From: a virus
Reading direction: 5' to 3' (one strand)
DNA: 32,584 bases
Virus record (IMG/VR): IMGVR_UViG_3300030329_004064
Coordinates: 1-32,584 of that record
Shown: positions 31,757-32,584 of the stretch, piece after piece
How positions within the stretch are numbered: position 1 is the first letter of the stretch
How the letters are laid out: each line of letters starts with the position of its first letter
Position numbers and translations under genes: made by a program
Notes under the pieces: generated by a model
What the model was told of the DNA's origin: nothing
Databases searched by the model: none
Seen by the model: only the letters and a program-made list of their open reading frames with translations

Positions 31757-32005
31757 TTAATATTTTTTTTCAACTTTTTGTATAGCATATTTATTTCTTA
31801 ATTTTGCCATATTCTTTTTTTCTCTACGAATTTTTGAAGGTTTTTCATAGTATTCTTTTTTTCTTAAATCTAAAAAAAGATTACTTTCTTTTACTTTCTT
31901 TTTAAGAACTTTTAAAGCTCCTTCTACATTGTTGTTAAAAACCGTTACTGATAACCCTGTCGCTTTGTCTTTAGGTCTTTTCCTAAAGTTCTTTCTTCTT
32001 TTCAT
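31757..32005 (-). CDS. rpsU: Ribosomal protein bS21 homologue, 82 residues
   Basis: Small-subunit ribosomal protein that helps start translation near the anti-Shine-Dalgarno region of 16S rRNA. After a basic N-terminal addition (MKRRKNFRKRPKDKATG), residues 18-82 follow the bS21 pattern: NNVEGALKVLKKKVKESNLF (25-44), like 'PFDVALRRFKRSCEKAGV', then DLRKKEYYEKPSKIRREKK (46-64), like 'EVRRREFYEKPTTERKRAK', and a basic tail. The EYYEKPS motif is of the proteobacterial type rather than the Bacteroidetes type. Phage bS21 genes have been reported in some marine myophages; this copy lies 12 bases after a hypothetical gene and just upstream of the core/capsid operon. GAGG before the ATG. Confidence 0.85.
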   Translation of the reverse strand: MKRRKNFRKRPKDKATGLSVTVFNNNVEGALKVLKKKVKESNLFLDLRKKEYYEKPSKIRREKKNMAKLRNKYAIQKVEKKY

Positions 32006-32017
32006 TTATACCTCATT

Positions 32018-32584
32018 TTATTTATTTTTTGTATGGTCAAACCATCCCTTGTCATCTAATCCTAAATTGTATTTTTTATCAAAGTCTATAACTTGTTGTG
32101 TTGTTAAAGAATCTGCTGGAGTATATTCAGCCGTTGCTCTTGAATCTATATTTAACCAATCATCAGGTTGCCCAAATTCACTTTTATCAATCTTTCCATA
32201 AAATCTTTTACCTTCTGGTCTATCTACTTGAATAATGTTAGCTCCTCCATAAAGAGGTTCAGGACTTCCCCATCGGTTTTCAGAATCAAATTGTTTTTTA
32301 CCTCTAGCATCCCATTGATATTTTCCTACATCTCTATGAGGTAAAGTTAATTTCTTATTATTTACAAAATCATCTTGAGGGATAGTAAAATTATTTTTGT
32401 CCACAGCTATTTTCTTTTTATAGTTTGGTTCCCAAGTCGGATGTTGCATTTTAAAGGTCTTCTTTTTGAAATCAGGAAAAGAAAAATTATCTTGAGGATA
32501 ATCATACATCCAATTATCATATTGTTTTTCAGTAATAGTTTGATAATTTTCTTTTAATTGTTGAATATGGCGTTTAGTTATTTT
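32018..32584 (-). CDS. Hypothetical protein, 5' end beyond the window
   Basis: An ATG exists at 32509 (163 codons), but the frame stays open upstream to the window edge (residues like KRHIQQLKENYQTITEKQYD), so the real start is probably outside and the annotated protein longer. The sequence is polar and Asn/Lys/Asp-rich with aromatic, proline-bound motifs (YPQDNFSFPDFKKK, then WEPNYKKK; later WGSPEPLYGGANIIQVDRPE), and ends GWFDHTKNK. No domain recognised, no membrane segment. The style (extended, aromatic and proline-rich) suits a protein that runs along other virion proteins. It is followed by bS21 after 12 bases, so both share a transcript. Function unknown. Confidence 0.7.
   Translation of the reverse strand, partial: KITKRHIQQLKENYQTITEKQYDNWMYDYPQDNFSFPDFKKKTFKMQHPTWEPNYKKKIAVDKNNFTIPQDDFVNNKKLTLPHRDVGKYQWDARGKKQFDSENRWGSPEPLYGGANIIQVDRPEGKRFYGKIDKSEFGQPDDWLNIDSRATAEYTPADSLTTQQVIDFDKKYNLGLDDKGWFDHTKNK

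Noticed and set aside
3227-32557. Open frames of 60-116 codons on the plus strand (for example 13284-13634, 3799-4074, 30907-31182)
   Set aside because: They lie entirely or almost entirely opposite well-supported minus-strand genes, have low-complexity Phe/Leu/Ser-rich translations, and lack clear ribosome sites.
1-32584. tRNA genes, insertion sequences, homing endonucleases or inteins
   Set aside because: I looked for them in the gene gaps and in the large ORFs (capsid, recombinase, NrdJ portion, helicase) and saw none; a covariance-model search would be needed to exclude a tRNA formally.

Overview
The window is a piece of a lytic, T4-like (myovirus) phage genome. It is clearly AT-rich, and every gene I can support reads on the minus strand. 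The homologues seen include a gp23-type capsid protein, gp22-type core, gp13/14/15-type neck proteins, gp18-type sheaths, a gp19-type tube, a tape measure, a baseplate module, and the gp32/UvsX/RNase H/gp41 replication set. Low GC, a phage-borne ribosomal protein bS21 of proteobacterial type, a vitamin-B12-dependent ribonucleotide reductase, and clear Shine-Dalgarno sites before many genes suggest a marine phage of an AT-rich (alpha)proteobacterium. The host is an inference. Portal, terminase, prohead protease and a family-B DNA polymerase are not in the window.

Read in the direction of transcription (high to low coordinates): a partial hypothetical gene and bS21 (32584-31757); the core/scaffold and major capsid genes (31608-28854) ending in a strong terminator; the neck block with gp13-, gp14- and gp15-like proteins and one extra small gene (28730-25820); a coiled-coil protein (25745-25446); two tandem tail-sheath paralogues (25319-21087) and a terminator; the tail tube (20952-20464) and a terminator; endolysin, histone-H1-like protein and baseplate/chaperone-like protein (20371-18928), the last followed by a second short frame (18711-18956) without a usual start codon; the tape measure (18636-15817); a baseplate cluster of a repeat-rich 1057-residue protein, a LysM-like 90-residue protein and a 1079-residue hub-like protein (15817-9119); a divergent family-A DNA polymerase, a possible PD-(D/E)XK nuclease and a small conserved protein (9076-5801); then SSB, UvsX, RNase H/FEN, replicative helicase and a 31-residue ORF (5678-1142); and the N-terminal 363 residues of NrdJ (1091-1).

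Nine gene-free intervals carry the same AT-rich element (sense-strand core ATATTTATATAT, usually followed by GA), each about 20-110 bases before a gene start. With three hairpin terminators these divide the window into transcription units and look like the phage's own promoter. The core reads as the T4 late-promoter word TATAAATA only on the opposite strand, which is unusual.

The most interesting candidates are: a G/GT-like programmed frameshift at a T7 run before the tape measure; a nested, multi-stem RNA between the SSB and uvsX genes; the inverted promoter element; a compact family-A polymerase with altered active-site residues; two sheath paralogues separated by a hairpin; a nine-repeat array fused to a baseplate domain; and bS21 encoded next to the capsid operon.
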